64,000 nt of DNA from Suillus spraguei (lineage: Eukaryota; Basidiomycota; Agaricomycetes; Boletales; Suillaceae): positions 248,001 through 312,000 of the forward strand of contig JABCPU010000012.1 in NCBI GenBank assembly GCA_016800925.1. Direction: 5' to 3'. A program made the position numbers and the translations under genes. Below the pieces are notes generated by a model that saw only the letters and a list, made by a program, of their open reading frames with translations, was not told the DNA's origin and did not search any database. Numbering within the stretch: the first letter of the stretch is position 1; each line of letters opens with the position of its first letter. Below are positions 35,301-48,089 of this stretch, one piece after another.

Positions 35301-36555
35301 GACAGGCAAGGAAGTGACACTAACTGGGGTTGCTGCTGCGCAATCACATCTCCAAGACTTACAGGTGGTGCAGCAATCCCGGCCCAAACTTCGATTATGG
35401 GGTTCTCAAAGCTCACTCATTCGTGCTACTAAGTCGACCGACGAAAGTACAGAAGATGCCGTCGAGCGATCAGACCCAGAGGAACTCGAAGCTCAGCACG
35501 ATATCACCCATGAGCCTCCCACCGTGCGTGAAATAGAAGGGGCATCCCAATTCAAAGCTACTTTCGACAAAGTGAAAGCGCAATTGGCTGCCGCCCGACT
35601 TAGTCTGGGTGATCAGTCGAATGTCGGATCTGATGCTGTTGTTCCTCTTCCCGGGCACCGCTCCTCCTCGTCAACCGTCGGCAATCCCTTTCTCCCAAGC
35701 AATCGCACCATTCTCCTCCAATCCACCATTTGCGATCTCGAAGCTCAGATTTGTGTAGCGCAGCCACTTCTCGAGACAAAGCTGCACTTCGCTCGCAACG
35801 TAGCAGTTTTGACACCCTTCCAACGGTCAACGCGAGATCGACTTCAAGATGCAGTACAAAATGTGGCAAAGCACGTCTCCCAGTTACGTCTGGAGATTGC
35901 TAGGCTCATTTGTCACCGTAATATCCTGCTGAACGACGTAGCAGCAGAAGAGCGAGGGTTCAAACAGGGAGCTACAATTGCTTTGAACGCAGCCATGGAC
36001 ACTTTGCACAGTCGAGGACAGTGTATACCTGAGCTGATGTCATTGCCCGATGATGGATCACTGGAAGTGTTGTTGCCGCAACCATCTTCCAAAGCCATAC
36101 CCAGTTCTCTGGAGTCCTCTATCGATGATTCTTTCCGGTCTGCTCTAGATTTTGGCCCTGACTGGCCGACAAACCACACGTTTTCCGTGTCGAACATCTT
36201 AGATACACCGAGGATCACAGATTCCCCTCTCACTGAAGGGGAGGGCTCAGGGTACCCGTTCCTAGAAGCCGATACCAGTCTCCCGGAGTGTCAGACGGCT
36301 CATTCTATTCGGAGCTCTCTAGAGTTATCCATGCAAGACAGCACTCCCCATTCTGTCCACGAAAAATTCTACACAGCGCAAGAGTCGCCCGAAGAGCAAG
36401 CTGAGGAGTGGAACAAGACGCGAGCAGCGAAACGCGTTTCGCTGGTCAAATTGCCCCCAGACATTCGACTGTCGGCGATGTTTGGTAAAGCTCAGCGGAA
36501 TGGTTGTAATGACCTGAAATCTACGGTGACTCGAGAGGAGTCTTCTTTTTCATAG
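32347..36555 (+). CDS. Arf guanine nucleotide exchange factor, EFA6/PSD type (Sec7 + PH)
   Basis: Activates an Arf GTPase at the plasma membrane or endosomes. Six exons (32347-33863, 33912-34108, 34165-34301, 34354-34536, 34588-35103, 35152-36555) give 1317 aa, frame intact. Residues 1-500 are Ser/Pro/Arg-rich and probably disordered. The Sec7 domain (about 490-690) has the glutamate finger in LPRETQQIDRVIEAFSKRY and the motif YILAFSLIMLHTDAFN. A PH domain follows (about 770-905: WRLKLSKVSVL ... RKWKLFSVALTTSQVLLFRD ... FQASSELEVNQWVSRIN), then a helical region and a disordered tail. Sec7 followed directly by PH and a coiled coil is the EFA6/PSD layout; yeast Yel1 is a shorter relative. Exon 5 is followed by a 48-bp intron inside the PH domain. 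Confidence 0.9.
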
Positions 36556-37840
36556 TTCCTTTTGCATCGAACTACATACTCGCCTACTAATACGTTATAT
36601 CGCTTGAATTGCGTTGTGATCGTTCATCGCATATGATATTTTGAGCGGCTAGCCTCCATGGACGACTGCATTTTATAACCATTATGATACGACCCTTTCT
36701 CGAGCTGGGTGACCGATATCATATTTGTCAATATCAGTGTTTGACATGGATATCTGATTGACCGTTCGTCTTGACTGAATTCGGGGTCAGTCAAACTGTC
36801 AATGTCATTTAGTTGCTAAGCGGTCGATAACGTACGTCAAACAGTTGAAGTATGTATTAAAGCGGGTATCTGTGCGAATAGGATATCAATAGCAGTACAG
36901 TAGACATTGAGATTACAAGTTACAGAAAGGAAACAGCTTATCACGATGGATGTAATCATCGTATGAAAGTTCACAGCGAAGTCGGAACATCTCGTCACGA
37001 AGGTTGGAAACCCCAGAAAATCAAGCTTAAGGTTACGGGACCAGAGGACGGCACCGAAGCTGTGTTTTGAGGATATGACCTAAATGAAAAGATCTTTTGA
37101 GGGGAATGGGTTCGTACTTACTTACTAACAGCATCGCAGCGGTCCCTAGAAGTACAGTGGTGCCGGAGAAGTCCACAACTTTTATTGGTTGGCAGTATTA
37201 GATGTGCATTAGAGAGTGTACGGCGGTTTACGGTAGTTGTGTGATTGCCACGTACGATTGATAAAGCTCAATTTCATTTACTATTATTATTTGGAAATTA
37301 CAATATATATAAATATGTTTCCGGTCCGATGACTTCATCAGACCGAGTTAAATAAATATGAGTTACCACGCGTGGTACCACGCCGGGTGAGATACTCAAG
37401 AACGCCACAACATGTGCAGCGGGTGAGTACTATGTTCCATTTATCCGAGGCTATTATTCGGCCCGTCTAGTTGTTTGCTTTACGGCGCATGGTGCCCCAT
37501 TCTACGGATCCAGGCTTAAAATACTTCCATGAGAATTCTGTAGACATGACGAATATTATCAGCTGTGTATATCATGCCAAGGTCAATCAGGGTCATTCAT
37601 GGAAACGTCAACCAACTTCGTGTGCCAACCCACTCACGTAGCTCCCAGTTGTCAACAATCGTGACCCTCATTTAACAGCCCCACTTTCAAATTTGGGCTT
37701 CCTCCCCCCCTCTTGTCACATTTCGTTCGCAGGTGAGTATACTATCACTCTCATCATTCGCTCTTGTCTCATTCATGTCAAGTGACTTTTCCGCTGTTCT
37801 GATTCTACAATTCATTAGCAGACTTTGGATTGCTCGTCCT
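36556..37840. other. Intergenic region with small palindromes
   Basis: No gene is supported. An imperfect hairpin at 37323-37344 and a perfect 14-bp palindrome at 37364-37377 lie here. A GTGAGT donor at 37732 and a TTAGCAG acceptor near 37821 suggest a 5'-UTR intron of the following gene. Confidence 0.5.
37364..37377. repeat. 14-bp perfect palindrome with ACGCGT core
   Basis: TACCACGCGTGGTA is a perfect inverted repeat; its centre ACGCGT is the MluI-box sequence bound by fungal MBF-type factors. It lies 464 bp upstream of the start codon at 37841. Confidence 0.5.
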
Positions 37841-39282
37841 ATGCCTGTCCTCTCAGGAGAACATGTATCATCATCTAGCACTACTCCACACCCTGTCGAG
37901 TTTCAGTGCAGTACATCACAGGATAGTACGCGTTGCAGATCACCCGCAGCTGCCAAACCACTCTCCCCCTCACAACTCAATAACATTTCGCAAAAGGCCG
38001 AATCACAGCTAATTCGAGACGGCCCTTGGCCTACCGCTGCACATCTGGGCCGAGTGTTTTCTATCTCTCGAATGGGTACGAATACCAACAAGTCGAGGGA
38101 AATTATTCCAGTGATCCCCACTCGACGCGATGGCATTGTTAGCAGTCGCACCAAACGATTGTCTCGAAATCCCTCGCGACGTTTATTATCAGCGTCAGTC
38201 CCCGCTCAGACATCCCCATCGCAGCATGCCACCCCCTTCACTAGTACACTGCCTCCACTACCTCCGATGTGCGGTACAGACGTAACGCCAAAGAGGCCCA
38301 CAAATAATAATTCTTCTTCACCCGCAATCTCTGTTGAAGATGAAACGGACGAGGAAACCGATGATCTAGCTGTACATGATCAGAAAATAAGGCAACTCCA
38401 AATGGCCAGGTTGGCTAAACTGACACGTCACTTGGGTGAGGAGATTCCACCGGAGTTGGTTTTATCCTCCACTATTTCAACAGATAGAGCCGAGTCCAGC
38501 TGTCTGACACGGAACCTTTCAATAAAACTAAGCAAGGACCACCAGAGACGGCGGAGTTTGAACCTCACAGCAGACCTCCAACCAGCACCAAGCTTGTGCA
38601 TGGGCGGTACGTCACTGCGTGGTACAGAAGATGTTGTGCGACTGCAAACCTACGGTCAGTGTACCGTTAGTGTCGCAGATGGGAAGCTTCCGTATGCGTT
38701 GCATCCTCCAGAGGCAGAGGTTTGTAGTCCGCTTTATTTATTCTTTCAGAAAAATAAACCTGATCCGCACTTTTATAGGCAGATTTCCATAAACATTCTC
38801 AACTCTATATTGCAGCCTCTCTAAGCGGATTCGATGATGTCGATAATTCGCTGATGTCAGCTCCAGAGACTTCCTGTAGTTCTCACAATTCTTTGCATCC
38901 TCCACCTCGTACATCGTCACTCACCTCCACACTTGAACGATCGCAATTTCGCGGGAACCCGCTCACGGCCGAGTCGGCCCTTCACAATATCTCGAATATG
39001 GAGCCCAGAGAAGAAAAACTAGACAATTTTCTTGGCGTCGACATCAAACCAGAGCCAATATCCCTAAAAAATCGGTCACTACATCACAATCACACCAGCG
39101 TAGCAGTTGGCATTCATCCCTCCATAACACAGATTTCCTCATACTCTGAACCCGAAGTCGACGTGCGGATAAGCAAAAGGACTCGCTTCTGGCGGATGAA
39201 AGTTAGGAAGGGTATGGTGCAGAGCGTTGATCCGGACGATATTTCGAAGCAGTTGAGGCAGATGAAAGCTTCTATTTCATGA
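37841..39282 (+). CDS. Hypothetical protein, Ser-rich, function unknown
   Basis: Two exons (37841-38723 and 38816-39282) joined across a 92-bp intron give 449 aa with an intact sum. The ATG at 37841 follows a probable leader intron; the open frame extends further 5' only through a GTG and hydrophobic sequence that I regard as leader. The protein is rich in Ser, Thr and Arg. A small acidic-to-basic patch (DETDEETDDLAVHDQKIRQL, residues about 165-190) continues into a short helix (QMARLAKLTRHLGEEIPPEL). The C-terminus is basic (RISKRTRFWRMKVRKGM). No family is recognised. Confidence 0.65.
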
Positions 39283-39559
39283 CGCTCTTAAATTTGATAG
39301 TTAGTGCTTTCTAGTCTATAATATTTACCTACGATCACGCATTATTCCTTGTGTTGGGTGGCTTGTATAATAATTTCATGCAGCCCTTCAAGAGACCGAG
39401 CGTAGTGGACGGTGGCGGCAAGGAATTGTCCGAGTTTGAGACGAGTATAGATGCATTTGCCACAGTGACGAATTGCCTTTAAAACTCAGTCGGCATGTAA
39501 ACCCTAACCTCAATCGAGGGTTTTCTTAACTATTCCATTTCCCTAGTGTCAGCCAGTCA

Positions 39560-41279
39560 ATGCACATCGTTATGGTAGGCAAATAATACCACGTTCATAC
39601 CCCTCTGACTCTGCATTCTAGCCCATATTCCAGGACGCTAATGGTCTCGCCATCAAGTTCTTCATTCAGAAAGATATCACTCAGGAGATTCAGGCGGAGC
39701 TGTGTGAAGTCGTCGCTGTGAGTTGTGGCATCTCATCATCTAGCGTAAGTAAGTCTGATTTCATCTGCTTTACAGTCATTAGGTGGTCGCGTCGAAGCAA
39801 AGGTTCCAAGACAAGGATACGTACTGGTCCAGCCCGGTACTGCGGAGGAAGAGCGTCTTCGCCTGTGCTGGATGGCGCAGGACCGCCCGCAACGCCATTT
39901 CGTGCCGTATACATATGTAGAAGCCTGCAAGATTGCGGGGATGCAGCTGAAGCAGATATTTGTGGAAAACGGCTTGCCCGTTAAGATGCACATCCACCCT
40001 AGCATTGCTAATATCAATGCACGCACAACTTTAAGTCAGAGGATCATGGTGAGCGGCGTCCCGCAACGATATATTTCGATCTCACATGCCGACTTTCTTT
40101 CAGCATTCCGGTGGCGACCCTACTTCATCTCCGCAGTCTGCTAAAATCATTCTTGCGGACCCAAACACAGAAGTTTTTCAACATCTAGTCAAGACATACC
40201 AAGGCATTCCGGATAAGCATGTCGAGTCGTACTTGTGGGTAAAGAAATGTGTTGAGAAGGGTTCTATTGTATACACCCCTCTCATCTACAAGAACCCTGG
40301 TGGGCGACGTCCTGGAGAAGAGTATGTATCTCACTCGCTCTTGCACGCAGAACGTAAACTTATGTATCCCCCAGGAGAACGCCATTTTCTGAAGATGACG
40401 AACAGCGTTTATGTGAATGGATTGCGGCAAAGATACCATACAAGCAGACAGGCGGAAGAACTGGAAACAGGCTGTATCAACAACTGTGCGAAATGGTGAA
40501 CTCTTTCTATTACTACCACAGTTTGTCCATACTCACGAGGATCAGATTGCAGATCCAGAATACGCATGGGTTTCACGTCATACGTGGCAGTCTTGGCGCG
40601 AGCGCTACAAGAAGAATGCTGTGCGGTTAGATACCATGATTGCTCAAATCGTTGACCAGAAGAAGCCAGCTCCTGGAGAACAAGGGCAGTATGGCTACGT
40701 ACGGCAAGATGAAGAGAAAAACAAACGCCCCAGGAAGAAACGTGCCAAACCTGCGGAACAGAATTTGCATAAACAGGAAATGATAGTCGGTGGCATTAAC
40801 GGTAATGGCGCCGAAGTACCCGTAATTGTGTTTGAGGCATCGCCGGTTGATTCAGGACCGTCTACATCAAGAACTTTTGTTCGATACAGCCCTGCAGAGG
40901 AAGAACTGGAGGATGGTGAAGACAGCGAAGAGTGGCCAGTTCGCATCGGCAATGAACCTCCTCCAAACTGGGGGAAGCGAGCCGCCAGTGAAGAAAGTGA
41001 AGCACGAAACTCTCGTAAGAGAATGAAATCCAAGTGCGTATTCGTGGCAGTTATTGAATATCATGGGTTCATGGTTTTTTCAGTGATGCAGATTCTATTC
41101 AAATCTTGTTGGACCCTGGCGTCCATCTTATCGACCGGACATTACAAGAAATAGCCACGGAGTACAGGTTTACACTAGAAGAGGTTAAAGAGTTTTATGA
41201 CCAATGTGGGGAGATGGAACGTACGAAGATTCGTTTCCAGAAGATGCGACAAATATTGTTGAGTATCGGAGAGTCGTAA
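39560..41279 (+). CDS. rap1: Rap1-like telomere protein (BRCT, Rap1-Myb, C-terminal domain)
   Basis: Likely telomere-bound regulator of telomere length and silencing. Seven exons (39560-39574, 39634-39717, 39776-40048, 40104-40321, 40375-40495, 40546-41033, 41084-41279) sum to 464 aa, frame intact. Residues about 6-95 and 100-190 both look BRCT-like (the second ends HVESYLWVKKCVEKGSIV). The Rap1-type Myb domain spans about 198-265: TPFSEDDEQRLCEWIAAK, GRTGNRLYQQLCE, HTWQSWRERYKKN. A Lys/Arg and acidic linker leads to a C-terminal helical module (LQEIATEYRFTLEEVKEFYD) resembling the Rap1 C-terminal interaction domain. Its 3' end faces that of the CDK11 gene, 65 bp apart. Confidence 0.82.
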
Positions 41280-41344
41280 CACCCATTATGTTTAATTTTA
41301 CGGGGGGTATATCTAATATTGTACGCAATATAGTGCAGTTTCTT

Positions 41345-42840
<1,496 letters not shown>

Positions 42841-42963
42841 GCTTTGCAACAACTATGCAAAGCTCACAGACTAGGTGAGAAAGAACAACAAGAGTCACGT
42901 GACACTCAATCAGCTGTGCGCTTCATCCAACACTCCCACTCCTGTCGTCAGCAATTCGTCAAT
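42841..42963. promoter_or_regulatory. Short divergent promoter
   Basis: 123 bp separate the start codons of the CDK11-like gene (-) and the coiled-coil protein gene (+). It holds a CACGTGACA element (42896-42904), a candidate bHLH site that could serve both genes. Confidence 0.5.
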
Positions 42964-44627
42964 ATGGATAATGTTATGGACCCAGAGCTCGCAGCTGAAA
43001 TGGTCAAGCTTCTGGGGCAAGAACTAAAGGTTGTTCGCAGCCAACTTCGTGAAGCTGAGCAGGTAAAATACGAATTGTTGTTTGAACGACTATCATGATA
43101 GCTCATACGCAAGACCTTTCAGAGAACTGGAACTCCTACAAGCGATGTCATCTCAACTAGTGCTCAATCGCAGCGCGAGGAAGCCCTACGGACAGAGATA
43201 GTCACACTAAAGGTCGAGAATGCTAGTCTTCGACAAGAAATTTCACGTCTCCAGGAACCGACAGCGAACATGCCACTCAAGATGGAGAGCGATCCCTCTA
43301 GTCTTGCAGCGCAATACTCTGCGGTATTTAATTCGTGGCTGGATGTGTGGTCTTCTTTTCTTATCGTGATCAATAGTCGATGGATGCAATTCGAAAAGAA
43401 TTGGCTGACGCGATTAAGGACAAAAACACGGCAACGTTAGAGAAGGTACATTGAAAGCGGACGTATCACAGTGCTTTCCAAACGTTGACCCAACTACTAG
43501 GAGAAGACAGATGAACAACTTGCAGAGCTGACTAGTGTCCGTGAAAAATATCGGAAGCTTAAAGCGAGTAAACGAGAGTGCCAAGAGGTATTCCCAAATG
43601 TATGATTTTGGATCATGTTTAAAACGTCTTCATAGGTCATCGACGAGCTGCGTGCCCAACTTGAACTATGTATAGAAGAACGAGAGCAGCGGGCATCAGA
43701 AGGAAAAGTTCTGTAAGCAGGGCTTATCTTTTGTGACGAAGCCTCTTAGCGAAGTGACACGCAGGAGATCCGACCCTCCTACATTCTTTCGGAACACAGA
43801 GTATCCAACTGTCGGTGACCAACCGAATCCAGGTGACATCCCTATGTACTCGCCCATCTTCTCTATGGGTATTCCCAGGGTTCGTGATAGTCTTTGTTCT
43901 TAGGTTTTAACTGATATTTCTCTACAGACAGCTCGAACTCATTGGTTGGTCCATCCACTCACAAGATCTGCAGCATACTAACCTCAAGTCGCAGTCGCTG
44001 TGATGGCACCCTCCGTCTTGAAAGGGATGTTGTGATGTTCGCCCGCTCAGGGATTGCTCTGGGTCTTATAGTAAGACCAACACATCAATACAATCCCCAA
44101 AAGAACAGCGGTGCATGGGTCCGGGTCCGTCCAGATATTGAGCTTGGTCAAAAGAAAGACTTATGTTATCACGATGGCCACGGCTGGAAGTATCTTGGTA
44201 CCTATGAACGAACAGGCGAATCATTCCTCCTTACAGCGGAGCACACGAAGAAGCTGAGCAATCCAGTAGGTCGTTATCGATTCAAAAATCAATTATGACT
44301 AAAAGATACTCGAAGAGGATGGAAGCAATGGCCAGGGACACCGTCTTATTCCGAGACCTTATTCCGCCTTCGCAGATGCGAATGGTGGAGAGGATGTATT
44401 GGGACGGAGTTCTTGAAATTGAAATGTTTGGAATCCGACGTATCGCCTACGACCAAGAATTCGCTAAACAACTCTTCGAAAGGCGCAAGGATCTTCCCAA
44501 AAACGCGAAGGACGCCACATTTACAGGTAACAAGCGGAAGAGAGGCTTTGAGACTGATGAAAGGCATGACTTCAATCGACAAAAGCCTTCAACGTCCGTC
44601 GTAAAGGAGGAGAGCTCAGCGTCGTGA
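42964..44627 (+). CDS. Coiled-coil protein with conserved C-terminal domain, unknown function
   Basis: Eight exons (42964-43062, 43123-43323, 43377-43445, 43501-43587, 43636-43712, 43765-43883, 43928-44265, 44316-44627) give 433 aa in an intact frame. Residues 1-215 are mostly heptad-like helix (MVKLLGQELKVVRSQLREAE, ALRTEIVTLKVENASLRQEI, ELRAQLELCIEERE). The C-terminal half is compact and aromatic-rich (LERDVVMFARSGIALGLIVR, DGHGWKYLGTYERTGESF, MYWDGVLEIEMFGIRRIAYD), followed by a basic Ser-rich tail. It reminds me of a basidiomycete domain of unknown function (DUF6697), but that is from memory and unverified. No catalytic motif is evident. Confidence 0.75.
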
Positions 44628-44696
44628 TCTACACAACACATCGGATAGGTAAGTATATTTTAGGATGGAAATACATGCGTAACAAAATTCTAATTT

Positions 44697-46196
44697 TCAC
44701 CAACCTCCAGATCCTCGAACCCTTGTATCAAGACACATTCGCAAGTGCCTTGGTACCACAGGCACTTCCATGCTTGGTACGCATCCAACTTCCTTTTCAA
44801 AGAAGGGTAGTACTGCAACTTGCTCGATCGCAACAAACAAGTCTTCCAGAATTCTATGTAGCCTTCGACCCGTTAATTCAATAGCGGGTTCTGAATTGAC
44901 TTCCAAAAGTTTAATTTGAAAGATTCGCGAGTTGCCTAATGAATCGAGTCCAGTTGGCTCGTGAGACACCAGGAAGTCGACCCCATATAATTCGAATGCA
45001 TTTGGAAGCGGCTGATATCAAGATTTAACGCCAAAGCAGAGGATCAGCAGCAAATGATGTTACCTGGAAGTGTATAGGCATTTCTAAAGCGGCCTTGAAC
45101 GTTTCCGCGAGAACGGAGCCCATTTGAACCTTTATATTCTCGATATCTTCGGGGGTAAATAACGCTCCACAATCCGTACCATCTCCAGATAGGATATGAC
45201 ATCCTGAGAGTTCATCAAGTAGATGTACGCCTTCCTCGCCTCGATCAATCTGTAACGAGGTGTTCGTAAGATGAGGTGTCAAGTCGATATTTTCGAGAGC
45301 GGCATTGTTAACATCCCCCCTTTTCATCGGACTGGCATACGGAACGGAAGCGAACAGAGCAAGAACACGGTCATACATGAAGAGTTGCAATGCTCCTGAT
45401 GCAACAAAGTACGCCCGTAGATGGAACTGGACGTCAACGTCATAAAAAGCTAACGAGGAGTTAGAGCGGATTGACTTTATGTCCTTGCAAGTTTTCAGGT
45501 GGGCCTAACGCAGACCTTTCGTTGGGGTCCAAGAGTAGCGGGGTAGGTATGTATTCCTGTGACCAAATAATGTTCAGCATTTTATCGCAAAAAAAAAGTC
45601 CTTGTTACCTGAATGACAAAATGACGAAGCTGTGATATTATTACAGAGGTATCACTGGTCTGATCTTCGTCCTCGGAACACTCCTCAAACTCCTCGAAGA
45701 TCTGATACAACGAGTCCTTGCTGTTGAATAACCTGATACCCATTCCCCGATCTGCCATGCCAGGCTTCAAAATCCACCATTGAGACTCTGAGCCATCGAT
45801 TTCATTGCCAAGATCCCAAAGTTGGTCGCTCCACATTTCATCTAGTTCATCTGCGTAAGAGATCTCGAGGTCCCATGTCCTAGGCACTGCGTCCTTGAGG
45901 ACGGAGCCGAGATGTTTTGTCAAGTACGAATGAATGCACCGTGCTAAGTAGTGTTTACGAATGAGAGCCTTTCTGATGGTATAAGAGGACGACAAGACAT
46001 TGTCGGGATTACGGTGTGTCAGATCATGGTCGATAGCATCGTAGGTGGACCACTGGAGCAGTTTTGAGTATTCATGGATATCAGGAAGTGATGTGACGAC
46101 TGAGACGGATAGGTTTGACAAAGCTCTTTTGACGAGCGACTCGGTCAACGGTGCTGATGGCCAGGAGACAAAAGCAGCAGCCATCATGATTTGCAT
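44697..46196 (-). CDS. Tubulin-tyrosine-ligase-like protein (Pby1-like), one frame inconsistency
   Basis: ATP-grasp type ligase domain protein; the yeast relative Pby1 is P-body associated, metazoan relatives modify tubulin tails. Exons 46196-45609, 45556-45516, 45449-45064 and 45011-44697. The N-terminus AAFVSWPSAPLTESLVKRAL and the TTL blocks SSYTIRKALIRKHYL, WWILKPGMADRGMGIRLF (ATP-binding lysine and glycine-rich turn), FHLRAYFVASGALQLFMY, and FQIKLLEVNSEPA at the metal-binding site are clear. Exon lengths sum to 1330, one too many: the frame slips at the junction of exons 2 and 3, beside AAA (45517-45519) and TTTTT (on the minus strand) runs, so an extra base in one homopolymer is the simplest reading. 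Corrected length is about 442 aa. The stop is 69 bp from that of the coiled-coil gene. Confidence 0.85.
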
Positions 46197-46353
46197 GTGA
46201 TCGATAGAGTTAAGTTTCGAAGGAGATCGTTCCTGGTTTGTCCATGTAGTCGGCTAACAAGACGGCTTCCTGCCAAATTGAAACACATGTACTAGTACAC
46301 CAATATTAATTACCAGCGCTTTCCCTGAAGCTTGCCTTCAACTCCCATCCAAT

Positions 46354-47440
46354 ATGGAAAACAACTATATCTTCTCCCTCACGCCGACTTTTACACAGGG
46401 CCTTGTGCTAGGTCAACTCTCAATCTTGGTTCTCCTCGCACTTGTCCTCAAATACCTATTTTTCATTCCTCCCGAAAGTGAGACAGAAACCGTCACATTC
46501 CATCCTCTGCCAAAATCAAATCCTCCGTGGCGTCAAGACGTGGAGGAGGACGACACAAACAGTCCTCCAGAAAAGGAGTCAGCACATTGGTTCAATATAC
46601 TTGCAAGGCAGGTCTGTTGTCCGAGTTTGTGAACGGGTTCCGATCATATCTCATACAATATAGGTTGTGGACGTGTACAGAACTAGACTTCAGGACAACC
46701 TTACAGGGTATGAGGGAATCGAAGTTGCCCGCAGGAAAATTGAGGATCATGCGAATGAATTGCGTCCACGCGGGTTTTTAGCAAGTATTCCACCTGCATT
46801 GTCTTTATCCATGACTCACAACTACAATAGGACCATATCACGGTACATTCTGTGGACCTAGGAATGTCTGCGCCCAAGTTGTCCAACGCACGGGTCGTGA
46901 ATGACAACGATGGGGATTCTGCTCCGACGGTCAGTTTCCATGCCTTCCTCACACGGAACCATCTCACCAGATAGGCAGACAATCGAATTTGACATGTCAT
47001 ATATAGACACACTTTCCGTCTCACTGTCTACTTCCTATTTGTTCAACTACCCCATGTCTTCGTTTGCTCGGCTACCTGTCTCACTCACGATATCTCTATC
47101 TCTCTTCGAGTCAAAAGTGGGTGATTGCTAGTTTTTGCTTTTGGGAAACACAGAGAGTCATGTTTTGCAGATTACCTTGGTTCCGCCATCTCCTGCATCT
47201 GAGGCTCCCGTTTTGACCATATCGTTACCGCAAGACTTCACTCTTAACCTTAAGACAACGTCGCTCATGGGCAGTCGAGCGATGCTCAGGGATATGCCAA
47301 AACTTCATGAGCTGATCGAATATCAAGTCAGGAAAGTGCTGGCCCTCCGAGGAACGTGGAAAATCGTTCTTCCTGGTATAGGAAGCTTGGCTACTGCTCA
47401 ACATGAAGTGGAAAAAGAACAGGCTGCTTCCAATGAGTAG
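46354..47440 (+). CDS. MMM1: Mmm1, ERMES complex subunit
   Basis: ER-anchored lipid-transfer protein that tethers ER to mitochondria with Mdm10, Mdm12 and Mdm34. Five exons (46354-46611, 46664-46780, 46831-46929, 46979-47116, 47171-47440) give 293 aa, frame intact. A short lumenal N-terminus is followed by one membrane span (about residues 14-40: GLVLGQLSILVLLALVLKYL). The SMP domain runs from about residue 78 to 285 with SAHWFNILARQVVDVYR, DIDLSISLS-type strands (YIDTLSVSLSTSYLFNYP), FARLPVSLTISLSLF and NLKTTSLMGSRA. Exon 2 ends at TTTTTA followed by GCAAGT, so the second intron (46781-46830) is a GC-AG intron. Short for the family, as usual in basidiomycetes. Confidence 0.93.
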
Positions 47441-48089
47441 CTACAGGGCTCGTGGCAGAGGGAATATTTATCAATGCTACTCTACACCTTCGTAGTCATT
47501 TCACTCGTTCGTGCGTGATATCTCACCGTCAATTGTACTTATACCAATTTACTTAAGTGATCATCGCCGACATGGACTCAAAGCTGTGTCATGCTTGTTC
47601 GATTCTAAAGTTCGCCGAGTCGAGTCTGCACAGTAAGTAGAATATGGAAAAAACGCGGTTCAGGACACGGTGTCGGACGGGTCAACGTTTAGTTGATAGA
47701 CCTAGCAATGGCATGACACTGTACCACCGGTAGGTCTGATAAACGAGAATACCGTCAGGCGTCAAGGTATGGGGCCAGTGATCTCATCCATTCGTTCACC
47801 CCTGGCCAACATGGCTTGCCCGATATCAAAAATTCTGCAAATTGCGTCCTTTTGAGTGATCGCAAGACCGTTTTCCTTGCAGGTGCGTTTCCCATGGTCT
47901 GGCTTTTTGTGTTTATACTCCCACTGATACAAAAATTCAGCACCTCCGCAGGTTGTGTCTAAAAGCCCGTAAAGAGCGAATGCAACCATCACCATGAGAA
48001 GGAGAACAAGGTCATACGATGCATTCTAGCCTCCCCCAATCAGACCTTTCGAAGGTGGGGGACAGTATAGTTCCTTCCAATGAAGGATA
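47441..48089. other. Intergenic region with a possible small ORF
   Basis: Apart from the small open frame described at 47762-47995, nothing is recognised between the MMM1 stop and the hydrolase-like gene end. Confidence 0.5.
47762..47995 (-). CDS. Possible small protein, hydrophobic N-terminus (uncertain)
   Basis: A 77-codon ATG-started frame. The first 20 residues (MVMVAFALYGLLDTTCG) are hydrophobic like a signal peptide or membrane anchor; the rest is charged with three further cysteines or fewer and no known domain. There is no splice evidence. It could be a small secreted protein or a chance frame. Confidence 0.25.
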   Translation of the reverse strand: MVMVAFALYGLLDTTCGGAEFLYQWEYKHKKPDHGKRTCKENGLAITQKDAICRIFDIGQAMLARGERMDEITGPIP

